Numbered from the stretch's first letter, positions 11,042-24,461 are shown. The stretch is 64,000 bases of DNA from Mactra quadrangularis (GCA_025267735.1 CM046297.1:23338011-23402010); one strand, 5' to 3'. Notes: generated by a model not told the origin, from the sequence alone. Made by a program: numbers and translations.

Positions 11042-14000
11042 TGCGCCAGTCTAATTGCCCAAGGTACGTATGAAGTACCAAATACTTAAGAATATCTTCA
11101 AAATCGCATACACAGCAAAAATAAGTACATTGTTATAACAAACACTCACCCTGAAGTCTGAAAGTATCCACAATCCTATATGAGAATGGTAAAAATCTTA
11201 GGATAGTAAATTGCATATTAAGTGTTAAGGTTTATGATCCATATTAAATGATAACTAATACGTCAAAATAGTAATTATACATACATGTATAATTATAAAA
11301 CATTTCAAAAAACCAAATTTGGAAATACTGATTTATTTCTCATCAGTTTAAACGACATTGCTACGAAATCATGTAACATATATAAGTTCGTTCTACAAAT
11401 AGCAGAATTTTTGTTGACCAATGTTTTGTTTTGCCACGACTAACCGTGTCTATTAATTGCAGACATTTATTACAAAAACGTCTTAACGCTGTGGATAAAA
11501 AGATTTACGACCAAAAAAAAATGAAAATTTAAAATTTACATGACATAATCTCGCAGCCATATAACTCTACTTTTATCATGATCTTGATATACACTGTCCC
11601 CCAAAAATTCCTTATTTGTACATTTTATTGAATTGCTATAAATTACAAGTTCAAACATAAAGAATTATCCAGTCATTGTTTATTTTATTCATTATTCAAG
11701 GATTGAAACTAAATTTGAAAGGATACATTTCTTTTTTTGAATTGAAGCAAAGGTTGCTTATCAGCCTCCAACACTACAATGTATCTAATAAACCAATATC
11801 AAGTTTAGGATTATTTTTTAAATTTCATATTCAAATAAAAAACAACTTTTTTCAAAAAGAAAAATTGAAAGTCAGTAAACAATAATCTGCTTTTATAAAT
11901 GACTTTTGAAACTCCTTGTCGTACAATGTAAATTGTGAATGTGTGAAGGAACTTTTGGAGGGCAGTGTATGACAATGGGGCAACATTCGTGGATTGAAAG
12001 GGATTGTTATTTACGTATGTTTTAGAGTAATGATTAGATTCATATTCTACCCAGACTTATAGAAAGGTTCACTTAGTATCATTGCTTCACAGATAACGAA
12101 TATTGCATGTGACAAATGGTGGCAGACCAGTGTCATTTTTCATTTGGAATTATCTTCTACTGCAGCCTAACAAATGTTTACTTTTCTCACCCATTCAGCA
12201 ATAAATCAGTTCCCACATACATTCTGGTGTAAAGAATTTAGTGTCATTATAGATGACAAATAAAGACAGACTGGGGTCAATATTTCATTAAAACACCTTT
12301 CTAAGAATGGAAGTTTGACCACAAAGTATATGCATCACATCTGTTTAATGTCATGGTTAACATTACAGTCTTACATTGAATTGACTTTGCAAAACAATCC
12401 CTGGTTCTTAGATCATTTTCTTATTCACCATTAATTGTCTAGGCTGTTTAATAACTGTCTTTATGCCTTTTTGGCTTAATTTGTCATTGCTTCGACCTTG
12501 CATTTTATAATTCAACCAGACGTTTAAATACAAACCCACTTGTAAAGTAGTTGGACGATTTTTTAAATAAAATCTTAACTGTCAGGGTGATCTTTGCAAA
12601 CAGTTGCAATTGTTTAACGGAAAATGTGTTGAAGGTTACGCTGAAATAGAACCATCACGCCAACTCTAACCACTGACTTTCTACGATTATAAACTAAAGA
12701 ATTACACACTTGATCCATAAATTTATATAGATATAGAATAATTCCTACCCAAACCTTTTTCGTAACCAAGGCACACAAGGATTCGGACAGTTTCCATAGA
12801 ATAATTTATCTTAAAGTTAATGGTTATCTATTACTCGATGGTAATATAGACAAACTTGTAAAACAACATAAATGTGTCACACTTACACCAAGTAAAACCG
12901 ATTAAATCTAAACAAATTGTTATAGCGTGAATGTCTACTGGTATTAAGACTTTACAAGCGTAATTTCACCATACCATGAGTATATGGGAAAGAATGGCCT
13001 ACGAAGGACGGTTTTACAGTTTCTGTAGCGATAAAACAGTAAAAATAAATGGCAATTTAGCTTTAAGAGCACTAAAACAACATTTTGACCTAGTTTATTT
13101 TCTTGTGTTTTTTCTGATGGGATCAAGGTACTTTTGTTAAATGTGTTAATGCATTCATTTGTGTTAAGACGATTTTAATATATTATTATATTATAAAATT
13201 AATGGATACATGCCCATTTTGGATAAAGTAGATATTTTCTTCTTATGGCAGTGTAGGCTGGACAGCACATAATGAAATGAAATTCTCATGTTAAGAAGAT
13301 GGACAATAAAAGCGATTGAATCAGGGTAAGTGAAATAAACGACATTACCATGGAATGACTTGGAAAGTAGGCCTATACAGATAGGTTTAGGATAGACACT
13401 TAACTTGTGCCGACAATTGATCGCAAAATTAGGCACCTCGGGTTCATTTTAATAGTGACTTTCTTTTCTTTTATGCATAGGATCTATTTGAATATGGACT
13501 GTATCATCTAATACAAATAAACTGCACTTACTATACATGCGATTTTGTTCAACATAATGTCATATCTGCAGTTCATTCGTCTTTTTTATTTTAAATTGCT
13601 TAACTTACTTGTCTAATGATTTTTAACTTTTTCTGATTCGCTTACAGATTTTTCAAAAGTCGTTTCACTATGACTTATTGTATCACGTACTTGATTGACC
13701 CTTGGCAGTTCTAACATGCCCTTTTACAGGGAGATGTGTTTCTTTATCTCAACGTCTAAGCGCACCTAGGCGGTAAAAAGATGGCTGTAAATAACTGCAA
13801 AATTGTGAAAATGACATAAAACAATCAAATGAGTAACGTAAACTTGACTAATTCTGTAAAGCCCTCATAATGTGTGTTAAGGTTGATTAGTTTATAGGTA
13901 ACGAAAGACATACAACAGAAATATCTTATTCTGACGTTCTGAAGTACATTCGTATTCACAATGTATTTGGTATCACTAAAATATGGCCATAGGTTTTGGT

Positions 14001-16415
14001 ACTATGGAATTACTTATTGTTACTGCCTACTACTAAAACAGTTTGTTGGGCATTTGCAACAGAGGGTTTCCGCGATTTGTTTTAACAGTTAACTTTATTT
14101 CCTGGTATATATTAATTATCAGCTTTGTTTTATTCTTATGCGAAGCGTCAAGTTTTGTAACTACTGTTTTCACACATTTTCAATTGGAATCCGTACGACA
14201 GTTAACTGTCAAGTAGAGCGATTACAGCTGAGCTAAATTTGGTTGGATCTCTTCTTAGACGACACCATAGTGCCATCCTACCATTGTTATATATAGAAAT
14301 TGTACTGATTAAAACAGCAAGAAAACAGCAATTTCAAACACCTTGTAATCATAACACCGAAAACATTACTTCTCTAACCTAGTAATCTTAGTTGACCATT
14401 TAGATTTCAACACCTTGTGTGGTATTATAAGGTTCTTAGTAATGAGTTAAGGCACAAATAGGTGGCAAGGTGTAACGGTTCGAGTTCTTTTTCAATGGGC
14501 ACCTGCTATTTTTCTATGTATACAGCACAATCTCATTTACTTGATTCTAGTTCAATAACCTTACACTGACATAATGATAGTAACATAGAAATAATTAATT
14601 GTTTTTTCCGTTGTTACTGATTAAAAAACAGAACATTTCTAACAGTTACTATTTAATTAAAGGCGAACAGTATTGTTTATATAGAAAACAGGTCATTATT
14701 ACACCACAATTTATTGTGATCAATTTCTCTGTATGAGGTATATATACTTGATTTGTAATTTGTATTGTACCCATAAATTGCAATTATTATATAACTGTAC
14801 TTGAAATATCAGAACCGAGTGGTTAGTGAGCTATAAACAACCATTCAATTGACAAGTCAATTTATTTTTGTTTGGAAGATACTTATTAAGATTAATGTCC
14901 TACGGTCATAAGATTTGCAATTAATTAGCATGGCAATAGACATTGGGGAGCAAGATAAACACTAGCATATGTGCAATATTATTTGTTTGGTCATGCGTGT
15001 TTTAGTTGTTGTAATACTAGGCACTTGACTACTAAAACATCTGGGTCTTTAATTCCTAAAATGTCTAATGTTATTATGGCATTTTAATTAAAAAATAACA
15101 CATGAGAGTATAAAGTGATATATTTCACATTATGTTACATACATTTCAAGGTTTATAAAACGTCATGATCTTACATTTAAGATGACTCCTGTATAAAGCC
15201 AGATTGTGGAAATATTTGTGTCTCTTTGATTAAAAAGGCACACTTATTTATGATATTACAAATGAACATTAAAATTAGTAAACAAAAGCTTTACTAACTA
15301 TGCGTAGAATGGTGGAAAAACTAATTTTACACGTGCATAGACTTCATGTGTTAAAGTTCAATTTTGATTCCAAATTCTGTATCCATTAAAACAAAGCCAC
15401 ATCTTTATTTTATCCACAATAATAATGCTGTTTTGATGACTGTTTCAAGTATTCCTAGAATAGTGTTTTTTGGCCAAATAGTTCATGATTACTTGTAAAA
15501 AATACTATTGTTTTATGCGCAATTAAAATCTAATTAGGTCTCGTTTCTTCCTTAACTTTTTCGAGGAAACTTTATTTCAGTGGTAAAACACGTGGTTTCC
15601 ATATTATTTTTTTTAAAGAAAATGATAGAATGATATTATTAATGATGTTTGAAGTGAACAATTATTGTAAAATAGCCGCTCCCTGGTGCGTGGAACTATA
15701 ATTTAATTACTATTATTAAGTCATTAACATACATGTACAAAATTGTTTAATATGAAGAAATTAATTGTTGGCGATAAGCTGACGTTTTGCAGAAACCAAA
15801 CAGAGGCAATTGCAGGAAACTTCAAAACCAGTGGGCGTGATATTTATAATTCCAAGAATTTATTCCATTTCCCCACAGAAAAACACATGTTTTACTGCCT
15901 TTGACCTAAAAACTCTATGGTTGATCTATTTTCTTGGCTTTATTATTGCAAAAAGGCTGCCGGTAACCCAATTATGATTAATTATATAGTGAACAGAAAT
16001 AGTTCATTTATTTATGTGTATCGTGTAGGAGTCTATGGTTTCGAAACGCGGCTAGTGTATGAAATTGCTAATTATGTAGTACTGATGAACAGGAAGAAGA
16101 CAATCACTCTCGATGTCAAATACATTTTTTTCTATACATTCAATATGCGAGTGATGATGTTTGACAAAGAGATGTTCTATTTACAATTTACTATCTTTGG
16201 TAGTCATCTCAGCAACCAGAAGATAGTTCTAAGAGCTAGGTAATTCAATGTACGATGTGTTTTGTCCAGGTGTTAGGGATTTTACAAAGAGCTGTTCTGT
16301 TATATCTTTGAGGTCGCAGATATAAATGACCAACAAGTACTTATAGTTCAACTTACGTGATGTTGATAGTATGCATATATTTCCTTTTTTATTGATCCAG
16401 TTTTTAATGTGGCTG
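11042..16415. other. AT-rich intergenic DNA, nothing supported
   Basis: Several 60-108 codon open frames (11676-11885, 13191-13436 minus, 15917-16243) lack recognisable domains. I found no repeat family, RNA gene or coding remnant here by eye. Confidence 0.45.
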
Positions 16416-16424
16416 CGACGACAC

Positions 16425-16822
16425 CAATCTGATTAAAATCCGATCTACAATTTTACCGCTCGCATACTCGCTAATGTAGATCTGGCCTTTTCCAAACGAA
16501 GGTCACGTTCAGGTGACCTTTTCTCATCATAATATTCATGACGAAATTGTTATGATACGTAACTTGTTTACATCGTCTACGTCGCGAAATTTGAAATGAG
16601 CCGCCCAATCGCAGCCTGTGAATATTACCGCGGTTAAATTAGCAAGCAAAACTTGGTCTAAAATAGAAATTACGAAATCAAAATGTGATAAATAGTGTTT
16701 TCGTCTAGATGAAAGCTACGCATTGATTGGTCGACACAAAGTTCATCTCGACGTGACCTCAAAGGGAAAAAGTACAGATCCAGTACGACCGTGGTCTACT
16801 GGATATGTGTTTACGCAGATTG
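16425..16822 (+). mobile_element. MITE-X copy 1 (9-bp TSD, MULE-like)
   Basis: 398 bp beginning CAATCTGATTAAAA and ending AGATTG, flanked by the perfect 9-bp repeat CGACGACAC (16416-16424 and 16823-16831). It is clearly homologous along its length to the copies at 23396 and 38366. There is no coding capacity. The 9-bp TSD and 6-bp perfect terminal inverted repeat suggest a Mutator-like non-autonomous element; the superfamily is inferred from TSD length alone. It contains a palindrome AAGGTCAC-N6-GTGACCTT at 16499-16520. Confidence 0.88.
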
Positions 16823-16831
16823 CGACGACAC

Positions 16832-17495
16832 CGTATTAAGATTATGTACGGACACTGAGATGGAACTCCAAATGTGTGAATTGGTGTTTTCTTGGTATTG
16901 TCAAATTGCTGTTGAATTTTGACGATATATACATTTTTTCTCCTGTTTGTTTAAACAACTTTGTGAAAGAGGAATATTTATAGTCAGTGAAAATGTCCAT
17001 CTTAGCTGTTTTGTTACATGTTCGATCAGTGATGTTGTATGTTGGATACAGTAATGGTGAATTGCTTTGGTGAAACAATGGTAATATATACTCACTCAGC
17101 AGTGATATCTCTTTTATTTAACAATTTCATTCCTGAACTTTTATAGGTCATCGGCTATGTTTTTCAAACATTATTGTTGTTGGATATAGTAGATCATTTC
17201 CATTTCGTCATGTTGAGCCAAGCGGGTGTTTGGCCTGGTGTTTCATACCAACATTGAGTCAATTTGTCTTTCGTCAAAATTGCATTTCTTCATTTGATAT
17301 GCTCGTACAGCGATTTTTTAGAATGACATCTTCACTAGTGAAAAACATATCTATCTTTGTTCACGTGTTTATAACAAACTACATGCGCTGTCTTGGTAAT
17401 TGGGTTTAACGTCGTGTCAAAACAAATAGTGGTCATTTTACGGTGGTGCGTGCGATTTCTAAAACTAATGCATATTCTATTTCTACAGCCTTTTT
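16832..17495. other. Spacer, nothing supported
   Basis: The 64-78 codon minus frames at 16842-17095 overlap each other in different phases and carry no domain. Confidence 0.45.
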
Positions 17496-17860
17496 ACTAG
17501 TTTAAAGCTACACTCTCATAAACATAAAGATAGCCGTGAGGGCACCGTACGCGCGCCGTGCGATCAAACTCCGCAATGACCCGTACAAACTCTTGCGTAC
17601 CCGTACGGACTGTCACGTTTTTATCAGGGTCCGTGAGATAAGCCCAGGATACACGTATCAGTTTTAGAGTCAAATCGTGCACAAAATCGTGGCCGAGTAT
17701 AGAATAAACATGCATATCTTCCAGCTACGGCTCCGTACGGGTGTGTTGTTTTGTATCATGTGCGTACCGTCACCGTAATATGCAAGACTTCCCATGGCTT
17801 ACGACTGTCTGCACGTACGGGTCCGCAACAAGCCACGATTTTATGGGATTGAGGCATAAT
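17496..17860. repeat. Family Y repeat, copy 1, CGTACGG-rich
   Basis: This block is rich in CCGTACGG-type words and GC-richer than its surroundings. Its right half (about 17680-17858) is homologous, in inverted orientation, to 45804-45985. It contains an internal inverted repeat, AAAATCGTGGC (17683-17693) against GCCACGATTTTAT (17832-17844). The left end (TTTAAAGCTACACTCTC near 17501) looks like a transposon terminus bounded by TTAA-like sequence. Probably a degraded DNA transposon; the ORF at 17497-17715 is not a gene. Confidence 0.55.
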
Positions 17861-18555
17861 ATAGTTAAAATGGGCGCACGTAAAGTACATTGAAATATGG
17901 CAAAAAATATTTTCCATTGGAAAATTTTCACAGAAATTGAAGTAATTTTCGTCGTGCGTTTTTATACATAATTATGATAAATTACCGTAAAACATAAATT
18001 TTTGTTTTCTATTTTGTTGCTTTGAAATAATCTTTAAAATTATTTTACAAGAATAACGAAATAATTAATGTTAAAACGTGTTTTATTTAAAATTGATAAT
18101 AGCAATGTTACACGTTATGTTTAAAAATCGATGGGCAAAATTATTTGAAATACTTGAATAAATCCACGTGACAAAAGTAAACCATTTGAAACTATTAAGC
18201 GACTATAAGCTACAATTGCAGAATGCGCTGGGTTCAAAGACCTAAATTGTTATTAAAGTGGTATTAAAATATAAGTAAAAATGTAATAATAGTAATTATT
18301 GCAATGTTATTCATTTTTATTGAGTATTTCCATGCTTTTAACAATCTAATCGGGGATATGAACTCACGTGGTTAGACATGTGATTCAAATCCATTGAAAA
18401 TTGCAACAAAACAAACGCCACGTTCTGTGCATGTTTTTATCCTATTGACCGAGAAAAAAAGTTCCGGATGAAATAAACAACTTGATAGTTTAAAGGCTCT
18501 GGTAAAGCTACAAATATCGTATTTTAAAATTACGTGAGACCCAACATGCCTTATG
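17861..18555. other. AT-rich spacer, nothing supported
   Basis: No ORF or repeat recognised. Confidence 0.45.
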
Positions 18556-18568
18556 AGTTGATAGAAGT

Positions 18569-18864
18569 AACCTGAATCAGTAGCGCAGTTGGTAGTGCGT
18601 TGGGATTTAGAATCGCGTGGCCCGAGGGGGTACGGGTTCGAATCCCACCCAGGGAGGTTATACCCTTTCATGAAAATTTGATAATAATGTCAATTTTCCT
18701 CCATTAATAAGGTATATGGAGAAGTTTTTTGGCCTTGTGGAAGGGTAGGCGAGTACTGGTTATGGACAAGGGTCCCAGAAAGCTAGGTTAGGTGAGCTGG
18801 ACGCCGTAAAATGACCTCAAATGTGTTGCCACGGCGTTATACCCAGTAAAATAAATAAATAAAT
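18569..18864 (+). mobile_element. SINE-A copy, full length
   Basis: tRNA-like head with GTAGCGCAGTTGGTAG and B box GGTTCGAATCC, then body, tail and an (AAAT)n end. A flanking repeat AGTTGATA (18556-18563 and 18865-18872) continues imperfectly to about 13 bp, consistent with an ageing TSD. Confidence 0.85.
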
Positions 18865-18877
18865 AGTTGATAAGAGT

Positions 18878-19720
18878 GAGCCAAATATGGGTAATATCTC
18901 AAACTATCTTACGACGAGTTGCAACGTACGTTCATTCAATGAAAACTGAAATGTTTCAAAGTAAGATTCTATAAACAAATTGTTATATCAGATGCCTAGG
19001 AAATTATTTTATGGTACCGCCACATTTAATTGATTTCACTTGGAAGCAAACGAATCGAATCCATATTGAAAAACTGAATTCAATTGTTGGTGGCGCATAC
19101 ATTAACCCCGCTGATTTAGATACTAACTGTTCGTATTCTGTATCTATTATCGATTACTGAGCATTTAAATGAGCGGGGTAAGATTTTTGGGCCACTAACA
19201 GTTGAAAAAAATTACCAAAATAAATGATCAAAAAGTGTTCTACGTTTTGTTGCCTTAATTAGTTGCATTGAATGTAATTAATTTCCCACTCAGTTGTAAT
19301 TATTTTAAATCTATTTCTAATTGTTTGGTTAATCAATTATTATAAATTATTTTTTTATGATTTTTGTTCAGTCTTTATTGTACGGATTATAATTAAAGCG
19401 CGGGTTGTATTTATTTTTGAACGAATGTTAAACTGTATTTTAATTGTGTTTTGTAAATTTGGTTGAATTGTATTTACTTTAGCATGTTACTGAATTGAAT
19501 ATTCATTTGTACTATAATTGAATTAATTGTTATTTTGTATATAATTTATAATAATAAATATATTTTAGGAATAATACACATTTTATGTTTGTATTTATTT
19601 ATGCAATGTCGATAAAAACCTTCGAACTACCACAGTTGTTTGTACATTTATAAGGTTTTGTTAGCCAAGTCATTTATAAGGTGAACCCTTTAGAAATGCG
19701 ATTACTCACATCTATGAATA
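18878..19720. other. Very AT-rich spacer, nothing supported
   Basis: Long runs of AAT/ATT-type sequence, especially 19250-19600. No gene or shared repeat seen. Confidence 0.45.
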
Positions 19721-19729
19721 GCTAGCAAC

Positions 19730-20034
19730 CCAGGTCGGTGGCGCAGTTGGTAGTGCGACTGGATTTGGTATCTCGTGTCGCGAAGGGGTACGGGTTCGAA
19801 TTCCACCCGAGGAGGTTATACCCTTCCATAAAAATTTGACAATAATGTCAATTTTCCTCAATTAATAAGATACGTATATGAAGAAATGTCCGGCCTTGTG
19901 GAAGGATAGGTGAGTACTGGTTATAGACAAGGGTCCAGGAAAGCTAGGTTATGTGCGCTGGACGCCGAAAAATGACCTAAATTGCGTTGACACGGCGCTC
20001 ATCCAATAAAGAGAAAGAAAGCGAAAAAAGGATG
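19730..20034 (+). mobile_element. SINE-A copy, full length
   Basis: tRNA-like head (GGTCGGTGGCGCAGTTGG) with a slightly altered B box (GGTTCGAATTCC), body, and a tail ending in a purine-rich stretch. The repeat GCTAGCAAC/GCTAGTAAC at 19721-19729 and 20035-20043 is a 9-bp TSD with one mismatch. Confidence 0.85.
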
Positions 20035-20137
20035 GCTAGTAACTGTCCAATCATGTCGATGTCAGCATTGTAGCAGCTTCTTGTGCAATTGTAAGCAGTT
20101 TTCGATAAAACAAGCCCAATAAAGCTTGTTTGATGAG

Positions 20138-20545
20138 AATGCGACGTTTATGAATGGTTGCGACATTTAGCATTTGTATTGCGACATTTAGCGTTAGAGT
20201 TGTTGGAATATTTAGCGTCAGTAGTGTGACGTTTAGCGTAAGTGGTGTTATGATTTTAGCGTTAGAGTTATGCTATTTAGCGTTAGAAGTGTGACATTTA
20301 GCGTTAGTAGTGTGACGTTTAGCGTTAGTGGTGTTGTGATTTTAGCGTTAGAGTTATGCTATTTAGCGTTAGTAGTGTGTCATTTAGCGTTAGTAGTGTG
20401 ACATTTAGCGTTAGCAGTGTGGCATTTAGCGTTAGTAGTATGACATTTAGCGTTAGTAGTGTGACTTTTAGCGTTAGTAGTGAGACATTTAGCGTTAGTG
20501 TTGTGACGTTTAGCGTTAGTGTTATGGTGTTAAGCGTCAACTCCG
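20138..20545 (+). repeat. Family Q minisatellite, ~21-bp units
   Basis: About 19 imperfect copies of a ~21-bp unit built on ACATTTAGCGTTAGTAGTGTG; the related core GCGACGTTTAGCG is found at other loci in this window. Because 21 is divisible by 3, both strands give repetitive open frames (20356-20553 plus, 20325-20540 minus). These are artefacts of the repeat, not proteins. Confidence 0.9.
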
Positions 20546-21810
20546 AAGTTTAAAAGCTCACATCATGACATAGTATGAAATGAATTCTAAACACACATAG
20601 ACATTATACTTTATTTTCAAATAAATAATGGTTATTTCACCATCTTATTGCTTCTCTTTCTCATAGGAAAGCAATGTGTTTAACACATAGCGTATAAATA
20701 GTTAAAAGTGTGCTTTAATGTATAAATCAAATGAGAAAAAAATAGTCAAGGCAAATTATTTGTCGCGTTTTATTGCGTCTAGCAGAATATAACTGAATGT
20801 TTATGCAACTAATACAACATAAAAGGAAATTACATGTGACTCATTAAAAATAATATTTCGAGAAGTAACACGCGATTCTCAGAATATTTATAAATGTCTG
20901 ATTTGTTTATTTGTGATAGTCACAGGCTCCACCATATTGTATGGAACGAGTACTGTTTTAGAGTTCACATGTTCTGGGTTACATTCCCTGCCGGCCGCGC
21001 TAGGTTTTATTCTTTCACGGAAATACGACATTTTATACATTCGGGACATTTCGGAGCTCTGCGCTGATATGCCTCAGTCATCAGAAGTGGTAGATGTCTC
21101 ACTCTTGTGAAATTTCCCCTTCATATTTTTATATCAAATACCCAAGTTTGAGTGTCTCCGCTGACTTTCACAAATAGATTGAGTAAAAGTTATTGGTATT
21201 CTGTGAATCCTCCACACTAGACCAGCAAAATAAGTCCAAAAAATATAGGCGATGAACGTTTCATTTTTTACCATTTCACATTGTTCACATGTATAGTTGG
21301 GAATTATCATTCTCAAAGGTCAAAATGGCCGCAGTACCCTAAATTTCAAAATCTTTCACCACCAGAAATCGTCCCTGAACAGAAAGCACAACATGGTAAG
21401 AATATTGTCCTAGAGGGATAGAAAAACTAATTTGGGTGAACATATATTATTTTGACACATACAAACAGAGTCACAGCCACCCAAAAGCAGTCAAACTAAA
21501 TTCTCAGAACTACTTTCGCAGTGTTCAACGACCCGGAAGCACTTTCCCATAAGAGCGACACCTAGAATATTAGTATTACAACAATTCCCGGTGAATACCT
21601 GCCTTTATCAGAACTAATTATTAAGAACTAAAATGTCTCACACGTCATTTTTCTGTTTAATTCAGAATATATATCTTCATTAACCACATTCTATTAGCTT
21701 CATGCTTTCTGTGAGATCCAGGTTAGAACTTCTTTCCCTTCTGATGATGTCAGACGTATATTTGTAAGGAAGGAGTTCCAAAAGTATTTTATTTCAATTT
21801 CCTTTTTAAA
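20546..21810. other. Spacer, nothing firmly supported
   Basis: A weak B-box-like GGGTTACATTCCC near 20977 suggests a decayed tRNA-derived element, but body and TSD are not recognisable. The open frames at 20913-21110 and 21134-21316 show no domain. Confidence 0.35.
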
Positions 21811-21934
21811 GGGAGAAGTTGTCAGCTCTTTTTGTAAGAGGGAGAAGTTGTCCGCTCTTTGTGTAAGAGGGAGAATTTGTCCGCTCTTTGTGTAAGAGGG
21901 AGAAGTTGTCCGCTCTTTGTGTAAGAGGGAGAAG
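21811..21934 (+). repeat. 29-bp tandem repeat, 4.3 copies
   Basis: Four complete 29-bp units starting GGGAGAAGTTGTCCGCTC and a partial fifth. The first unit differs most (CAGCTC, TTTTTG); the inner units are nearly identical, consistent with recent slippage or unequal exchange. Confidence 0.93.
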
Positions 21935-22101
21935 CTACTCTGGCTACATATTTCCTCGCTCTGTGACTGTGAATTAGGAGATTAAGGAACTTACAATGTG
22001 TGCAACAATTAACACTATCAGAATATTTTTCTGCCGACTGAGTATCGCGAAAAAATTAAAATACAATGTATACCAATATAATATTGTATGTATCATGTAT
22101 A

Positions 22102-22358
22102 GATTCCCGGGCGGGGGATACTTTTGTGGAGCTTGGTCATGAAATTATTTCCACGGCCATTCTCCCTCTTACCAATGATTTTTAATTATGTAGGACAATT
22201 GTCAGTCACTGACGAAAGTATGCGCTTAGTAGTTGGTTAACAGCTAGATCCAGAGATTTAGCCTTTCCAGGAGTGAGTAGGTTGACTGACCGCCGTTATA
22301 TGACCTATGCAATGTGTTGCTACGGCGTTAAACCCAACAAAAACAAAAACAAAATGAA
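22102..22358 (+). mobile_element. SINE-B, 5'-truncated inside the B box
   Basis: It begins GATTCCCGGGCGGGG, that is within the Pol III B box, and runs through body and tail to AAACAAAAACAAAATGAA. A perfect 12-bp repeat GTATCATGTATA at 22090-22101 and 22359-22370 defines the insertion. 5' truncation with a full TSD is the classic product of incomplete target-primed reverse transcription. Confidence 0.9.
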
Positions 22359-22776
22359 GTATCATGTATAAGACAGTCCTTTGTAATGATGACATAACAT
22401 TTTATTGCAAAACAAAAACTGCTGAAAAACTAAACCGAAAATACACTAAGTACAGTACTGTATTACTATATTCATATCACGTACCGTCTCTGTTTAATGG
22501 AGAGACAAGTGGTAACTTTTTAATTCTATTTCTATTTCAAGCACAAAGAAAATGTGGTTTTTATATGATATGTTACACAAATTGCGTTGTTATTCTTCCA
22601 ATGAATTTTGTCCACAAAGCCTTAAAAGAAGACAGTTTTCTTTCGAAGTATTACATTATTTTAATTATTTAGAAAATATTGCCACGTTCTAACACTCCTT
22701 TAAGTTAATTTTAAAATTGATATTTCCAGATAAGTGAATTCTTAGAAATATGTCTCAAGTTTCAGGCATTGAAATC

Positions 22777-23198
22777 TAGTGATGTACAGATTATTGCCGA
22801 CGTCGCCGATATCGGTTAGAAAATTTTTGAGCGACATTTATCTATTGCGCTTTCTAAGGACGGCGACGTCGCCGAAAATTAGCTTGTACCCAAAGGAAGG
22901 TACTTCACTTTCGCCTGCATGCTGTAATGGCGAATTCAGCAGACAAATGCGTTCAAGAACAAGTTATCTATATCATTCTTTGGCAATCCATTGACACACA
23001 TAATTTTTAAGACATGTAAAATAAAGATTTTTTTTATTTAAGTAGATGTAAATTTTCATGATTATGTAAGACAATGACGAGAATTTAGCTGCATAAATTT
23101 TGGCATCTTAACGATTATAATAGGAAAATCAATCGGTTTAGCCCAACCGATTTCTTCGATTAATCGATTGTGGATTTTCCAGCCGATTTATATCACTA
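22777..23198. mobile_element. Possible hAT-like MITE
   Basis: The ends TAGTGATGTA and (reverse complement) TAGTGATATA form 10-bp inverted repeats with one mismatch. The candidate 8-bp flanks TTGAAATC and CGGAAATT match at only 5 of 8 positions, so the TSD is weak. The interior is rich in CGATATCGG/CGGCGACGTCGCCG palindromes. The ORF at 22779-22994 lies inside and is not a gene. Confidence 0.45.
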
Positions 23199-23395
23199 CG
23201 GAAATTTAAGCGTCTACTAAGAGTTGTCGTTTCTGCTGTCACAAACATCCATGACGATATCTTTTATATAATGAGTTTATGTAAGTGTTGACACAAATTT
23301 CTAAGGCGACCAGTGCATCTAACCAAGTTATCCCTATGTAACGTTGTCTATAGCCAGTAGTCACATACCCTTCAATTTCTCCTTATACCTTTATA

Positions 23396-23794
23396 CAACC
23401 TGATTAAAACCCGATCTGAAAGTTTCCGCTTGCTTACTCGCTAATTTAGATCTGGCCTTTTTCAAACAAAGGTCACGTTCAGGTGACCATTTCTCATCAT
23501 TAATATTCATGACGAGATTGTTATGATACGTAACTTGTTTACATCGTCTACGTCACGCAATTTGAAATGAGCCGTCCAATCGCAGACTGTGAATAATACC
23601 GCTGTTAAATTAGCTTGACAACCTTGGTCTAAAAATAGAAATTACGAAAGCAAAATGTTATTAATAGTGTTTTCGTCTAAATGAAAGCTACGCATTGATT
23701 GGTCGACACAAAGTTCATCTCGACGTGACCTTCCACGGAGACAGTAAAGATCATGCACGACAATGCTCTACAGGATATCTGTTTACGGAGATTG
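23396..23794 (+). mobile_element. MITE-X copy 2 (9-bp TSD)
   Basis: 399 bp, ends CAACCT (one change from CAATCT) and AGATTG, with perfect 9-bp TSD ACCTTTATA at 23387-23395 and 23795-23803. Homologous throughout to 16425-16822. The short frame 23695-23892 starts inside the element and recurs in copy 3 only because the DNA is repeated. Confidence 0.92.
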
Positions 23795-23803
23795 ACCTTT
23801 ATA

Positions 23804-24165
23804 ATGAAGGGGGAAAATTCGATCTGATTTGTCAGCTTAGAAATAAATGCTTTTTTTCAGTGATGTTACATATCATTTTAAACATTTTTTAGAACTAAAT
23901 TGACAGAGATTTGAACATTAGTTTTAGAATAAATGTTAAAATTGTCAGGAACACTCTATGTTGAGTATACACATTTTTTTGACTCGGGACCTTGCCGCCG
24001 GCCGACTTTGCGCTAAACATACACTCAATAATATGGTATGACCTTCCTATGAAAAAAGAGTCTAAAAACTATCAGGAACAGCTAAAATTATAATATCACA
24101 AACCACAAGAATTCAAAAAAGAAATCTAGCATTTATGTGTCTATCCGAAAAATTGAACATCTCTG
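23804..24165. other. Spacer, nothing supported
   Basis: AT-rich, no recognisable repeat or gene. Confidence 0.45.
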
Positions 24166-24173
24166 TAAAGTAC

Positions 24174-24461
24174 AGTGTGGATCCAGGATTTTTTCTGGGG
24201 GGGGGGACTTTTTCAAATGGGGGGGGGGTCCAAACTTTCGAACCACAACCACATTATACACTTTTTGCAGAATAATGAAACATATTAATAATAAAAACTA
24301 CATAATCATTAAATCTATGTTAAGCACCAAGAAAAATTGCTTCATTCTACTGAAAAATGACTTACAGTCAAGAAATAAACACTTATGGACAGATACATTC
24401 AGGAAATTTCAAGGGGGGGGTCCGGACCCCCTGCCCCCCTTCCCCCTGCTAGATCCGCCTA
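24174..24461. mobile_element. hAT-like MITE with 8-bp TSD (family W)
   Basis: Ends AGTGTGGATCCAG and (reverse complement) TAGGCGGATCTAG, with runs of G just inside the left end and runs of C just inside the right end, flanked by the perfect 8-bp repeat TAAAGTAC (24166-24173 and 24462-24469). The interior matches 35732-35935. The 115-codon frame 24137-24484 is created by the G and C runs and is rejected as a gene. Confidence 0.8.

Noticed and set aside
15917..16243. 108-codon frame as a possible gene
   Set aside because: No domain, signal or homologue recognised. AT-rich composition and lack of repeats or context make chance likely; kept only as undecided.
20325..20553. Repetitive open frames on both strands (SVSSVTF- and TLNVTLL-type repeats)
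   Set aside because: Direct translation of a 21-bp minisatellite. Both strands are equally open, and other arrays of the family do not preserve a frame.
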